A stretch of 64,000 nt of DNA, from NCBI RefSeq assembly GCF_000820705.1, contig NZ_CCXI01000142.1, positions 1 through 64,000 on the forward strand, read 5' to 3'. The notes beneath the pieces are model-generated. The model saw nothing but the letters and a program-made list of their open reading frames with translations, ran no database searches and was not told where the DNA came from. How positions within the stretch are numbered: the stretch's first letter is position 1; each line of letters opens with the position of its first letter. Below are positions 53,805 through 62,262 of the stretch, piece by piece. Both the position numbers and the translations under genes were made by a program. The DNA is from Clostridium polynesiense. Its GTDB lineage: Bacteria; Bacillota; Clostridia; Clostridiales; Clostridiaceae.

Positions 53805-54806
53805 TTGCCTACAATAAAAGATATTGCAGAAAGATTAGGAGTTGCTGTAAGCACTGTATCAAAAGGATTAAATAATGCCAGTGACATCAGTGATGATATG
53901 CGTCAGCTTGTTTTGAATACCGCTATTGAAATGGGCTATGCGTCAAAAAAACTAAAAACCAATAACGAACGTAAGCTTTGTATTCTCATTGCTAATATGG
54001 ATTATGAAAATTCAAATCAGTTTGGCTATAATATAGTTTTAGGTTTTAAACAGGCCGCTGCCCGCAGACATTGGGAGGTAACGGTTATTCCTGTAGATTC
54101 AATCATGCAGTCTACGGAAGACTACGATATATTTATGCTTAAAAACGGGTATAGCGGAGCCTTTCTACTGGGATTTACCATGCAGGATAACTATATGCAT
54201 CAGCTGAAAAAAACTAAGGTTCCTACGGTTCTCCTTGATAACTTTGTACCTAATTCCTCTGTAGGATATGTTGGGACTGACAGTTATGAGGCAATTGATA
54301 TGGTTATTTCCCATCTTCTAGATCTTGGGCATAAAAAAATTGCATTTTTAAATGGAGACAAGAATTCCATGGTTTCAAATGATCGTTATTTTGCCTTTAA
54401 AAGAGCTATGAAAAAGCATAAGCTTAAGGTAAATCCTGCCCTTACAGCCTATGGTTACTTTGTTCCTGACTGCGCTAAGGATTATGTCCCAAAATTTCTA
54501 AAAAGCGGAGCCACTGCAATTGTATGCGCCTCTGATATGATTGCCAGCGGAGTAATTAATGAGTTAAAGCTGAGCTCTGTTTCATGTCCAAAGGAAGTAA
54601 GCGTGGTAGGCTTTGACGATATTCCTTTAGCTTCGAAGCTAAATCCCCCTTTGACAACTATCCGTCAGGACAGATTAAACTTAGGTAAAAGTGCTTTTTC
54701 TCTCCTTGATAATCTGCTTCACGGCGTAGCTATAAGCAAGATTTTATTAAGGCCCTCTCTTATACTTCGTTCTTCAACGGATGGGTGCCAGGCACGTGAC
54801 AAGTGA
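53805..54806 (+). CDS. LacI-family transcriptional repressor (maltodextrin regulator)
   Basis: A 333-residue repressor. N-terminal helix-turn-helix TIKDIAERLGVAVSTVSKGL (residues 3-22), then a periplasmic-binding-protein-like sensor with IVCASDMIASGVINEL and SVVGFDDIPLASKLNPPLTT. TTG start. Divergent from the mal operon and flanked by matching operators, so maltose or maltodextrin should be its inducer (inference). Its last residues, after STDG, and its TGA stop are encoded by the palindromic element at 54784-54846, which replaces the normal gene end. Confidence 0.9.
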   Translation: MPTIKDIAERLGVAVSTVSKGLNNASDISDDMRQLVLNTAIEMGYASKKLKTNNERKLCILIANMDYENSNQFGYNIVLGFKQAAARRHWEVTVIPVDSIMQSTEDYDIFMLKNGYSGAFLLGFTMQDNYMHQLKKTKVPTVLLDNFVPNSSVGYVGTDSYEAIDMVISHLLDLGHKKIAFLNGDKNSMVSNDRYFAFKRAMKKHKLKVNPALTAYGYFVPDCAKDYVPKFLKSGATAIVCASDMIASGVINELKLSSVSCPKEVSVVGFDDIPLASKLNPPLTTIRQDRLNLGKSAFSLLDNLLHGVAISKILLRPSLILRSSTDGCQARDK

Positions 54807-54846
54807 CATAAGCTGAGCTTATGTCACTTGTCACGTGCCTGGCACC
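54784..54846. repeat. GGTGCCAGGCAC palindrome, copy 5 (perfect)
   Basis: 63 bp: two perfect 31-bp arms, opening GGTGCCAGGCACGTGACAAG, with one central G (AAGCT-G-AGCTT). It contains the stop codon of the LacI gene (54804-54806) and its last base is the first base of the convergent ABC gene's stop (54846-54848). It is the only terminator-like structure between the two genes. Confidence 0.95.
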
Positions 54847-55619
54847 TAGTTCATATATGGAATGCATATTCTACTATCCCCTAAAGGAGAAAAAATTATG
54901 CTGCTCTTTACTCCAAAGACCTCTTCTATTAAATTCTCATCCACTATCTTATCCTTGTTGCCCTTTGCAAATATTTTACCATCCTTAAAAGCTATTATAT
55001 TATGAGCAAATTTCAAGGCGTGGTTTATGTCGTGGAGAACTATGATGATAGTCCTCTTTTCCTTCTCATTTAGTTCTTTAAGGAGATACAAAATCTCCAG
55101 CTGATATTTTATATCCAGATGGTTTGTAGGCTCGTCTAAAAGCAAATACTCAGTGTTTTGTGCTAATGCTAACGCAATCCAAGCCCTCTGAAGCTGCCCG
55201 CCGGATAGCTTCCCAAGCTTTTGATCCTTAATCTTTAAAAGACCCATGCTTTTTAAAGCCTCCTGAACGATTTCTTCATCCTGAGTTTTCCATGTGGATA
55301 ATAAGCTGTGATAGGGGTATCTGCCCTGCTTAACCAAATCATATATGGTTAAATCCTCCGGTGCCGAGGTATTCTGTGGAAGCATTGCCATCCTTCTAGC
55401 TACCTCTTTGGTGGATATGTTAAATATATTTTCTCCCTTTAACAGAACTTCTCCCTTTTTAGGAGTTAATATTCTGGAAATAGCCTTTAAAAAGGTTGAT
55501 TTTCCGCAGCCGTTTGCTCCTATGAGAGCGGTTATCTTTCCTTTTTCTATTTCTACATCAATATCCTTTAAAACTATTTTATCACTATAACCTAAGGTTA
55601 AATTTTTTGATTCCAGCAT
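54846..55619 (-). CDS. Ferri-siderophore ABC transporter ATPase (FecE/FepC type)
   Basis: A 257-residue ATPase: Walker A GANGCGKST, Q-loop PQNTSAPEDL, signature LSGGQLQRAWIALALA, Walker B LLLDEPTNHLD and HDINHALKFA, typical of iron-siderophore and vitamin B12 importers. Last gene of a three-gene operon with the two permeases; the binding protein gene is divergent. Confidence 0.92.
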   Translation of the reverse strand: MLESKNLTLGYSDKIVLKDIDVEIEKGKITALIGANGCGKSTFLKAISRILTPKKGEVLLKGENIFNISTKEVARRMAMLPQNTSAPEDLTIYDLVKQGRYPYHSLLSTWKTQDEEIVQEALKSMGLLKIKDQKLGKLSGGQLQRAWIALALAQNTEYLLLDEPTNHLDIKYQLEILYLLKELNEKEKRTIIIVLHDINHALKFAHNIIAFKDGKIFAKGNKDKIVDENLIEEVFGVKSSIIFSPLGDSRICIPYMN

Positions 55620-55625
55620 AGCTTC

Positions 55626-56648
55626 TTACACCTGCCCCCTTCTGTTTTTTATCAGCAGATATATAAAATATGGTGCTCCTATAGCAGCAGTAAACACTCC
55701 TATGGGTAGCTCCTGAGGATAAAACATCCATTTAGATGTCAAATCTGCCAGCAAGGTTATTATTCCTCCCACTAATATAGATATTGGGATCATATTTTCA
55801 AATTTAGAATTACAGAGCTTTCTCGATATATGAGGTCCTATTAATCCTACAAAGGATATACCTCCTCCGATGGTTACAGCCCCTGCTCCTAAAGCAGCTG
55901 ATAAGCTTAAAAGCAGTATTCTGCTTCTTTTTACATTGCTTCCAAGACTCTTTATAACTTCATCCTCCAGCTGATGGACATTAAGCTCCTTTACAGCTAA
56001 GAGGGTTAATGCCCCAAAGACTAGAAACCATATAGATATGAGCACTACCTGACTCCAGTTTGCTCCATATATACTTCCTGTCATCCATATGGAGGATTCC
56101 TTTATAAATACCACAGGACCGTTAACTATAAGTATATTTGTCAGAGCTTTAAATATTGCGGAAACACCTATGCCTATAATCACTATTTTATTTCTGGAAT
56201 AGCTCCTTCCTACAAATCCATAAATAAGCAGTAAAGCCAGAAAGGAAAAGAAAAATATAAAAGCAGGCATATAAAATACTGAAGTGGTCAGAGAATTATT
56301 TTTAGGATCTGTAAATATTGTTAAGAAAACCAAAGCCCCCACCGCTCCACCATCTACAATACCTAAAATATTAGGTGAAGCTAAAGGGTTTTTTATTACC
56401 CCCTGAAGTATTGCTCCTGAGAGGGATAGGGAGGCTCCTACAAAAAAAGCAATAAGGGTTCTTGGTAATCTTATTTCATTTATAACCACCGCAGCAAAGC
56501 CCTGCTCTATTCCAAATATACTTTTCAATATAGATACAGGCCCCACCATAATTTCTCCCAGAGACAGGGACAGAAGCATTATAATTAAAGTTATAATGAT
56601 TAAAATCCACGAAACTCCGAAGGAGCTTTTATTTAACTTCAAAATCAA
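55626..56648 (-). CDS. Ferri-siderophore ABC transporter permease (FecD/FepG type)
   Basis: A 340-residue permease of the FecCD family with about nine to ten helices. Signatures: VINEIRLPRTLIAFFVGASL, GAILQGVIKNPLASPNILGI, GGGISFVGLIGPHISRKLC. Overlaps the preceding permease gene by 4 nt (ATGA). Confidence 0.92.
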   Translation of the reverse strand: MILKLNKSSFGVSWILIIITLIIMLLSLSLGEIMVGPVSILKSIFGIEQGFAAVVINEIRLPRTLIAFFVGASLSLSGAILQGVIKNPLASPNILGIVDGGAVGALVFLTIFTDPKNNSLTTSVFYMPAFIFFFSFLALLLIYGFVGRSYSRNKIVIIGIGVSAIFKALTNILIVNGPVVFIKESSIWMTGSIYGANWSQVVLISIWFLVFGALTLLAVKELNVHQLEDEVIKSLGSNVKRSRILLLSLSAALGAGAVTIGGGISFVGLIGPHISRKLCNSKFENMIPISILVGGIITLLADLTSKWMFYPQELPIGVFTAAIGAPYFIYLLIKNRRGQV

Positions 56649-57652
56649 TCCCCCCTCTTAGCTATATATATAAAGAACGGTCCTCCCAGAAGAGCTGTTA
56701 TAGCCCCCACAGGTACTTCCTTTGGAAATATTATAAATCTCGATAAAATGTCCGAGGATATAAGAACTAAAGCTCCCGTAAGTATAGAAAAAGGAATGAG
56801 CCATCTATAATCAGTACCTACCATTTTCTTTACCACATGGGGAGTTAAAAGTCCTATAAAGGCAATAGGTCCTGCTAAAGCCACGGATACTCCTGAAAGC
56901 ACAGATACAAAAATTATAATCACAACCTTTAAATACAAGGTATTAATACCTAAGGCCTTGGCCATATCCTCACCTAAGGAAAGCACATTGAGCTTCTTAC
57001 CGAGAAAGACCGTAAGGATCATAATTAAAATAATGATAGGTATATAGTTCACTATAACCTCTAAGCTTTTGCCTTCTACAGAGCCTATCATCCAATACAT
57101 AACCTCTTCTAAAGCAGCTTCATTTTTGTACAGCATTCCCTGTGTTAGGGAAAAGAGAAGAGCAGATAGTGCTGTTCCCGCCAAAGTTAACTCCATTGGT
57201 CTTACATCTCCGTTAAGTCCTCCTGAAAGTATATAAACAAAAAATGCAGCTCCTAAAGCTCCTAGAAAGCCTATAAATATCATAATAGTGATAGGTGCTT
57301 CCGGCAGAAATATTATGGCAATAACCAAAGTAAACACCGCGCCAGAATTAACTCCTAATATGCTGGGGGAAGCTAATGGATTCCTTGTAATTGCCTGAAT
57401 AAGCAGTCCTGCAAGCCCCAACGCCCCTCCTACAAGAAAGGCTGTTATGGTTCTTGGTATTCTGGAGGTCATTATAATAATGTGTTCTTGAGAACCATTA
57501 AAGGAGGTAAGAGCCTCTATAACGGTCTTGTAGGTGGTTTTAAGAAAGCCCAGAGTTATGCTGAGATAAATAAGAAGGATAAGAAACAAGCTTAACAGTA
57601 AAAAAGCTATTATTTTATTTTTATTTTCATTTTTATTTAATACGATTTTCAT
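56645..57652 (-). CDS. Ferri-siderophore ABC transporter permease (FecC/FepD type)
   Basis: A 335-residue permease of the FecCD family: TSRIPRTITAFLVGGALGLA, QAITRNPLASPSILGVNSGA, GPIAFIGLLTPHVVKKMVGT. First gene of the importer operon, divergent from the binding-protein gene; the shared intergenic region contains an iron-box-like palindrome. Confidence 0.92.
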   Translation of the reverse strand: MKIVLNKNENKNKIIAFLLLSLFLILLIYLSITLGFLKTTYKTVIEALTSFNGSQEHIIIMTSRIPRTITAFLVGGALGLAGLLIQAITRNPLASPSILGVNSGAVFTLVIAIIFLPEAPITIMIFIGFLGALGAAFFVYILSGGLNGDVRPMELTLAGTALSALLFSLTQGMLYKNEAALEEVMYWMIGSVEGKSLEVIVNYIPIIILIMILTVFLGKKLNVLSLGEDMAKALGINTLYLKVVIIIFVSVLSGVSVALAGPIAFIGLLTPHVVKKMVGTDYRWLIPFSILTGALVLISSDILSRFIIFPKEVPVGAITALLGGPFFIYIAKRGD

Positions 57653-57675
57653 ATTTTCACCTTTTAAAACATTTT

Positions 57676-57699
57676 GATTATCAACTCCAATTGATAATC
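57676..57699. promoter_or_regulatory. Fur-like iron box between the importer operon and its binding protein gene
   Basis: GATTATCAA-CTCCAA-TTGATAATC, perfect 9-bp arms. It resembles the inverted GATAAT cores of Fur boxes and lies between divergent iron-uptake genes, where an iron repressor should act. Confidence 0.6.
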
Positions 57700-57782
57700 C
57701 TCCTCAATTATGTTATCATATCTTTTGCAGGAATTCCATGTTTATACAAAATAAACTTTTAGTAATATTAGGAGGGTTTACA

Positions 57783-58721
57783 GTGATAAAAAAATTACTT
57801 GCTGTCACATTATCATCAATTATGCTGTTTTCTTTAGCTGCATGTACTGCACCTCAGGATAATACCAAAAAAGCTGAAGACACAATTTCTATAGAACATG
57901 CTATGGGAACCACAGAAGTTCCTAAAGCACCTAAAAAAGTTGTTATATTGACCAATGAAGGTACAGAAGCGCTGCTTGCCTTAGGTGTTAAGCCTGCTGG
58001 TGCGGCAAATTCCTGGACAGAAGAATGGTATCCTCATATAAAAAAGGATATGGAGGGTGTTAAAGGATTAGGCAAGGAGGACTCTATTAATTTAGAGGCT
58101 GTAGCTGCTTTAAAGCCGGATTTAATCATCGGAAATAAGATGAGACATGAAAAGATTTATTCTAAGCTGCAGTCTATTGCTCCTACAGTGTTTTCAAACA
58201 CATTACGAGGTGAATGGAAGGAAAACTTTAAATTCTATGCTAAGGTTTTAGGCAAAGAAGCTGAAGGAGAAAAGTTAATAAGTGATTTTGACAATAGAAT
58301 TAAAGAAATCAGAGAATCTTCTAAAGATAAGCTAGATACAAAGGTTTCTCTTGTAAGGTTCATGTCCGGAAAGACCAGAATTTATTTAGGCGACACCTTC
58401 TCCGGTATAATACTCAGAGAACTCGGCTTTGCAAGACCGGAAGCACAACAGGCTACAGATAAATTTGTAAATGAAATCGGAAAAGAAAGGCTTAATGAAG
58501 CAGATGGAGACGTTATGTTTTACTTCACCTATGAAACCGGTGACGGAAAGGGCTTAGCCAGAGAAAAGGAATGGCTTGAAGATCCTATGTTTAAATCCTT
58601 AAATGCCGTTAAAAACAACAAAGCATTTAAGGTGAATGACGTGATTTGGAATACTTCAGGAGGCATAAAGGCTGCAAACCTCATGCTGGATGACTTAGAA
58701 AAGTTCATAGATAAAATGTAA
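57783..58721 (+). CDS. Ferri-siderophore-binding lipoprotein (FecB/FhuD type)
   Basis: A lipoprotein of 312 residues from the GTG at 57783, which follows GGAGGG by 6 nt; an ATG at 57738 lacks such a box. Lipidation Cys21 in LLAVTLSSIMLFSLAAC; PKKVVILTNEGTEALLALGV and INLEAVAALKPDLIIGN are typical of the FecB/TroA fold. Likely substrate: a ferri-siderophore such as a citrate or hydroxamate type. Ends 4 bp before palindrome copy 6. Confidence 0.92.
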   Translation: MIKKLLAVTLSSIMLFSLAACTAPQDNTKKAEDTISIEHAMGTTEVPKAPKKVVILTNEGTEALLALGVKPAGAANSWTEEWYPHIKKDMEGVKGLGKEDSINLEAVAALKPDLIIGNKMRHEKIYSKLQSIAPTVFSNTLRGEWKENFKFYAKVLGKEAEGEKLISDFDNRIKEIRESSKDKLDTKVSLVRFMSGKTRIYLGDTFSGIILRELGFARPEAQQATDKFVNEIGKERLNEADGDVMFYFTYETGDGKGLAREKEWLEDPMFKSLNAVKNNKAFKVNDVIWNTSGGIKAANLMLDDLEKFIDKM

Positions 58722-58725
58722 AGAT

Positions 58726-58788
58726 GGTGCCAGGCACGTGACAAGTGACAAAAGCTGAGCTTTTGTCACTTGTCACGTGCCTGGCACC
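58726..58788. repeat. GGTGCCAGGCAC palindrome, copy 6 (perfect)
   Basis: 63 bp, 31-bp arms opening GGTGCCAGGCACGTGACAAG with one central G, nearly identical to copy 5. It fills the gap between the stops of the binding-protein gene (58721) and exonuclease III gene (58793), followed by ATTTTTATTT. Shared terminator. Confidence 0.95.
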
Positions 58789-58792
58789 ATTT

Positions 58793-59545
58793 TTATTTAA
58801 TAACTAATTCCACAGGACAGTGGTCTGAACCTAAAATCTCTGTATGTATATCAGCACTTACTAATCTATCCTTCAATCTTTCTGAAGCACAGAAATAGTC
58901 TATACGCCATCCTGCATTATTAGCTCTGGCATTAAATCTGTAGGTCCACCAGGAATATACCCCTTCCTTATCAGGATAGAAGTAACGGTAGGTATCGATA
59001 AATCCTGAGTCTAAGAAGGTAGTGAACTTTTCTCTTTCTTCATCGGTAAAGCCAGCATTTCTTCTGTTGTTATTTGGATTTTTAAGGTCTATTTCCTTAT
59101 GAGCTACATTCAAATCTCCGCAAATAATCACAGGCTTGATTTCATCCTTAGCCTTTAAGAAAGCTCTGAAATCATCCTCCCACTGCATCCTGTATTCAAG
59201 TCTGGCAAGCTTTTCCTTAGAGTTTGGTGTATAAACGGTAACCAGGAAGAAATCCTCAAACTCAAGGGTAATAACCCTGCCCTCTTTATCATGCTCTTCA
59301 ACATTAATTCCGTATTCAATGCTAATAGGCTTTTTCTTTGTAAAAACTGCCGTACCTGAATATCCTTTTCTTTCAGCATAATTCCAGTACTGATAATAGC
59401 CCTCTAATTCAAGGATTATCTGTCCTTCCTGCAGCTTACTTTCCTGTATGCAGAAAATATCAGCATCCACTTCTTTGAAAAAATCTAAAAAGCCCTTCTG
59501 CACACAGGCTCTGATTCCATTAACATTCCAGGATATGAGCTTCAT
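58793..59545 (-). CDS. xth: Exodeoxyribonuclease III / AP endonuclease
   Basis: Repairs abasic sites and 3' blocks. A protein of about 250 residues from the ATG at 59545 (after GGAGTG). Motifs: LISWNVNGIRA, FCIQESKLQ, VYTPNSKEKLARLEYR, CGDLNVAHKEIDLKNPNNN, GFTDEEREKF, YSWWTYRFNARANNAGWRID and GSDHCPVEL with the catalytic Asp-His. The pattern matches the ExoA branch of Firmicutes. Confidence 0.95.
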   Translation of the reverse strand: MKLISWNVNGIRACVQKGFLDFFKEVDADIFCIQESKLQEGQIILELEGYYQYWNYAERKGYSGTAVFTKKKPISIEYGINVEEHDKEGRVITLEFEDFFLVTVYTPNSKEKLARLEYRMQWEDDFRAFLKAKDEIKPVIICGDLNVAHKEIDLKNPNNNRRNAGFTDEEREKFTTFLDSGFIDTYRYFYPDKEGVYSWWTYRFNARANNAGWRIDYFCASERLKDRLVSADIHTEILGSDHCPVELVIK

Positions 59546-59787
59546 AATCCACACTCCTTTGTATATATTAATATCCGGTTATATATCTATTATAATAGTT
59601 ATATAAGAACTTTTCTATTCATTATTAAAAGAAAATCATTATTAGATGGTAAAATAATCTTCTTGAAAGATTGAATTATAATAGCTTTGAATATTATATG
59701 TAAAATATTGTATATATGTTATAATTTAACTTAATGTGTAAGATAATCAAGGCCTTTAGTATAGAAATTTATAAAGGAGATTAATAA

Positions 59788-60366
59788 ATGAATAATGATA
59801 GAAACTGGACGGTTTTATTTATTGGCGGAGCTTCGGGAATAGGCAAATCAAGTATAGCTTATGAAATTGGTCGATTCTATGGTGTGAATGTCCTGGAAGT
59901 AGATGATGTTCACCTATCTATAGAAACAGTTACCACAAAGGAAAGTTTTCCTGCAATACATTATTGGAATACCGGTGTAAATTGGAAAGACATCGGAGCT
60001 GATGGCAATGTAAACTGGTTGATTGATGTAAGCAAAGAAATGATTCCAGTATTGAAAGAGCTTGTACATAGACATCTTGAAGACAACTTACCTATTATTA
60101 TTGAGGGCGATTTTATCTATCCGGAATTTACAACATCTTTCAACAATCCAGAGGTAAAATCAATTTTTGTGAATGAATCAGACATGGATCAAATACTGCA
60201 GAACCATTTATCAAGAGAAGGCGGCGCTTTACAACATTACAGAGCTGAAATAAGTATTACATATGGGAAGTGGATAGCAGATACTTGTAATCAGAATGGT
60301 ATTAGATTGATTGAATCAAGACCCTGGAATACTGTTTTAACGAGAGCAATAAAAAGTTTATTGTGA
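59788..60366 (+). CDS. P-loop kinase-like protein (2-phosphoglycerate kinase-like)
   Basis: A soluble 192-residue protein with an N-terminal Walker A loop GGASGIGKSS (residues 13-22) and VLEVDDVHLS (acidic residues for a metal site), IIIEGDFIYPEF and a C-terminal helix. The pattern fits small AAA_33/2-phosphoglycerate-kinase-like P-loop proteins; the substrate is unknown. GGAG box before ATG. It begins an accessory stretch of small genes. Confidence 0.75.
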   Translation: MNNDRNWTVLFIGGASGIGKSSIAYEIGRFYGVNVLEVDDVHLSIETVTTKESFPAIHYWNTGVNWKDIGADGNVNWLIDVSKEMIPVLKELVHRHLEDNLPIIIEGDFIYPEFTTSFNNPEVKSIFVNESDMDQILQNHLSREGGALQHYRAEISITYGKWIADTCNQNGIRLIESRPWNTVLTRAIKSLL

Positions 60367-60438
60367 TGTAAAAGCTTAAATATCAATTACTTAAGCCAAA
60401 TTAATATAAGCAATTATTATCAAGTGGAGGAATTATAA

Positions 60439-60603
60439 ATGGATAAAAAACACCTTCGACTTTTAAATCATATTATCTTCATTTCAGTAGTTATACTTGC
60501 CATTTCATCTGCAATTATGGAAGGCAACAATTTATTTATAAGAATTTCTATTCTACTTATTACTATATTAGCAGTTATCAATATAGTCTTTAAAAACAAA
60601 TAA
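60439..60603 (+). CDS. Small two-helix membrane protein
   Basis: A 54-residue open frame with GTGGAGG 10 nt before ATG. Two hydrophobic helices (IIFISVVILAISSAI and ISILLITILAVINIVF) separated by a short MEGNNLFIR turn, with a basic end. It is short enough to be missed by ordinary gene calling. No family recognised. Confidence 0.6.
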   Translation: MDKKHLRLLNHIIFISVVILAISSAIMEGNNLFIRISILLITILAVINIVFKNK

Positions 60604-60670
60604 CTACTTACAACAGGAAATTTCGTTAACTAAGTTTATTATGGATTATTTCTAAGTAATGATTAGTTAA

Positions 60671-60790
60671 TACACCCATGGGAATACTCATTCTGTTAAG
60701 GTTATGGAAACGTGCAGTTATAAATACATTACAGAAGAACTTGGAGCAGAGGATTACCAATATGTAAAAGGCTTAAGTATCACTACTTAA
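60671..60790 (+). pseudogene. C-terminal gene remnant
   Basis: An open stretch without start codon or ribosome binding site. It reads THGNTHSVKVMETCSYKYIT then EELGAEDYQYVKGLS and stops. The composition looks protein-like but the upstream part is lost. I cannot name the parent gene. It ends in a hairpin that resembles a sequence at 60367-60405. Confidence 0.35.
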
Positions 60791-60793
60791 GCC
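60770..60793. terminator. Hairpin between the remnant and the DUF1259 gene
   Basis: GGCTTAAGTA-TCAC-TACTTAAGCC, a 10-bp perfect stem; on the minus strand it is followed by TTTTAC. Confidence 0.55.
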
Positions 60794-60802
60794 AAAGTAA
60801 TC

Positions 60803-61216
60803 TTAACAATTAGTTTCAAGAAGTTTAAATGCCCTGGCAACTTTCTTAGCAAAGGAAATCGGGTCATCAATGGAGAGAAAATGGATATACATTAATCTTG
60901 GCCTATCGAATAACCAATGGTTATGAAGGGCAGTAACCTTAATACCTTCTTCTCTAAGCACGCTAATGAATGGATTGATTTCACGTTCAAGAATTACAGT
61001 TTCACCTAGATTCAATGCTCTACCAAATTCATCTATATCCTCAAAAGAAAATAATGCATTGAGAGCAAGCGGACTTGATGTTGGCCTTTCTAATATTTCT
61101 GCAGGAATTCTTCTCTTTCTTGTTACTACACAGAGATTTTCACTAGATTGCAGAATTTCACTTCCAAGAATTGAAGCAAACCGCTGGCAAAGACTACATT
61201 GATTTTTATCGCTCAT
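60803..61216 (-). CDS. DUF1259 family protein
   Basis: A soluble protein of about 137 residues read from the ATG at 61216 behind GGGAGG. The DUF1259 (LpqO-like) signature is ALHNHWLFDRPRLMYIHF near the C-terminus, preceded by VLREEGIKVT. A CSLC pair lies near the N-terminus. Function unknown. Confidence 0.8.
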   Translation of the reverse strand: MSDKNQCSLCQRFASILGSEILQSSENLCVVTRKRRIPAEILERPTSSPLALNALFSFEDIDEFGRALNLGETVILEREINPFISVLREEGIKVTALHNHWLFDRPRLMYIHFLSIDDPISFAKKVARAFKLLETNC

Positions 61217-61447
61217 ATTCACACCTCCCTCCACTTTCAATATATGAAAAATGTCGAAAATAGTTCTTGATAATTGTGTATATGTACATCATTAAAGGAT
61301 TATATAAAATATAGAGTACATAGTAATTAACTACTCCACCGGTAATTTTAAAGAAAATTTACCACCACTTGAAATCGCATTGAACAAAATCTTTATGAAT
61401 TAGGGGGAACTATGAAATACTCTATCAAAAATAGTATTTGAAAAAAT

Positions 61448-61930
61448 GTGTTAGAGGCTTATGATACTAATGACAATTTAGTTGGCGAAGCTGTCATTTC
61501 ACCATTTATGTCCTCTGAAATATTTGATCATACCAGGTTAAACATATATATAGAAATCTCAGTAAAAGATATAGAAAACAAGCTTGGTGTTAAAGATCAA
61601 TTATTCAATGAATTAATTAATCGCGGGAAAAGCATTGCAGAAAAATCAGGAAGATTAGTAGGAATTATTGAAACAAACTCCGGTACAAATGATATTTTAA
61701 CAAAGAACACTAGATGCAGAAACATAGGTGATGTTTATGTTGATGAGGAATATCGAGGACTCAATATAGCGCATAATCTGTTGCTGTATGCAAACGAAAC
61801 GGAAAAAAATAATGGTACAGAGTTTTTGTGGGTGGAACACGGAACGGCAAACCCTAATGCAAGGGGATTCTGGAGCAAATATTTTGAGCCCTATGTATAT
61901 ACAATGCTTCGTGACATTGAGGTGCTGTAA
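61448..61930 (+). CDS. GNAT acetyltransferase, possibly interrupted by an early TGA
   Basis: A protein of 160 residues with the GNAT pattern: NIGDVYVDEEYRGLNIAHNL (acetyl-CoA loop) and EFLWVEHGTANPNARGFWSKYF. The GTG at 61448 has no ribosome binding site. Upstream in the same frame an ATG at 61412 follows GGGGG, reads MKYSIKNSI, and then meets TGA (61439-61441) before KNVLEA. If the TGA were TGG the gene would start at 61412 and be about 172 residues, a normal length. So the gene is either damaged by a nonsense mutation or starts internally. Confidence 0.65.
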   Translation: MLEAYDTNDNLVGEAVISPFMSSEIFDHTRLNIYIEISVKDIENKLGVKDQLFNELINRGKSIAEKSGRLVGIIETNSGTNDILTKNTRCRNIGDVYVDEEYRGLNIAHNLLLYANETEKNNGTEFLWVEHGTANPNARGFWSKYFEPYVYTMLRDIEVL

Positions 61931-62006
61931 CCCCTTCATAAGATTCCAATTTATCAGCAAGTATATAACCATACAGTATATTACAATGATTTATGAGGAC
62001 AAAATT

Positions 62007-62168
62007 ATGATTAAATTTAGAAAAATTACTCAGGAAGAATTTGAAAAAGATGCAAAAGCACATGGGTATACCAAAATTAGTTTAAATGTATTTAATTTTA
62101 ATGAAAAGCACATTCTTTATATGTACTCAGTGGATACAAGCCTTCTAAAGTATTTGATGGACATATGA
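62007..62168 (+). pseudogene. Internally deleted GNAT acetyltransferase remnant
   Basis: A 53-codon frame behind GAGG. MIKFRKITQEEFEKDAKAHG is like the start of an acetyltransferase and is joined directly to YTKISLNVFNFNEKHILYMY, which looks like the C-terminal strand and helix of the same fold. The middle, with the acetyl-CoA site, is missing. Probably a decayed gene. Confidence 0.4.
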
Positions 62169-62262
62169 TTATGGAAAAAGATATTAATATATAAAAGACA
62201 TAGTATAATATTTAATGTAATAGATATCTATGAATTTGAAAGGTTATTATAAGGAAAGAATA

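Noticed and set aside
16055-58788. CRISPR-like array from the recurring palindromes
   Set aside because: The copies are scattered over 43 kb, each alone at a gene end; there are no regular spacers or cas genes.
61439-61441. TGA as a selenocysteine codon in the acetyltransferase
   Set aside because: GNAT enzymes do not use selenocysteine here and no SECIS-like hairpin directly follows; a nonsense mutation of TGG is simpler.
61788-62168. A 126-codon + strand frame across the acetyltransferase end
   Set aside because: Its first half is an out-of-frame reading of the preceding gene; only the part from 62007 looks real, as a decayed gene.
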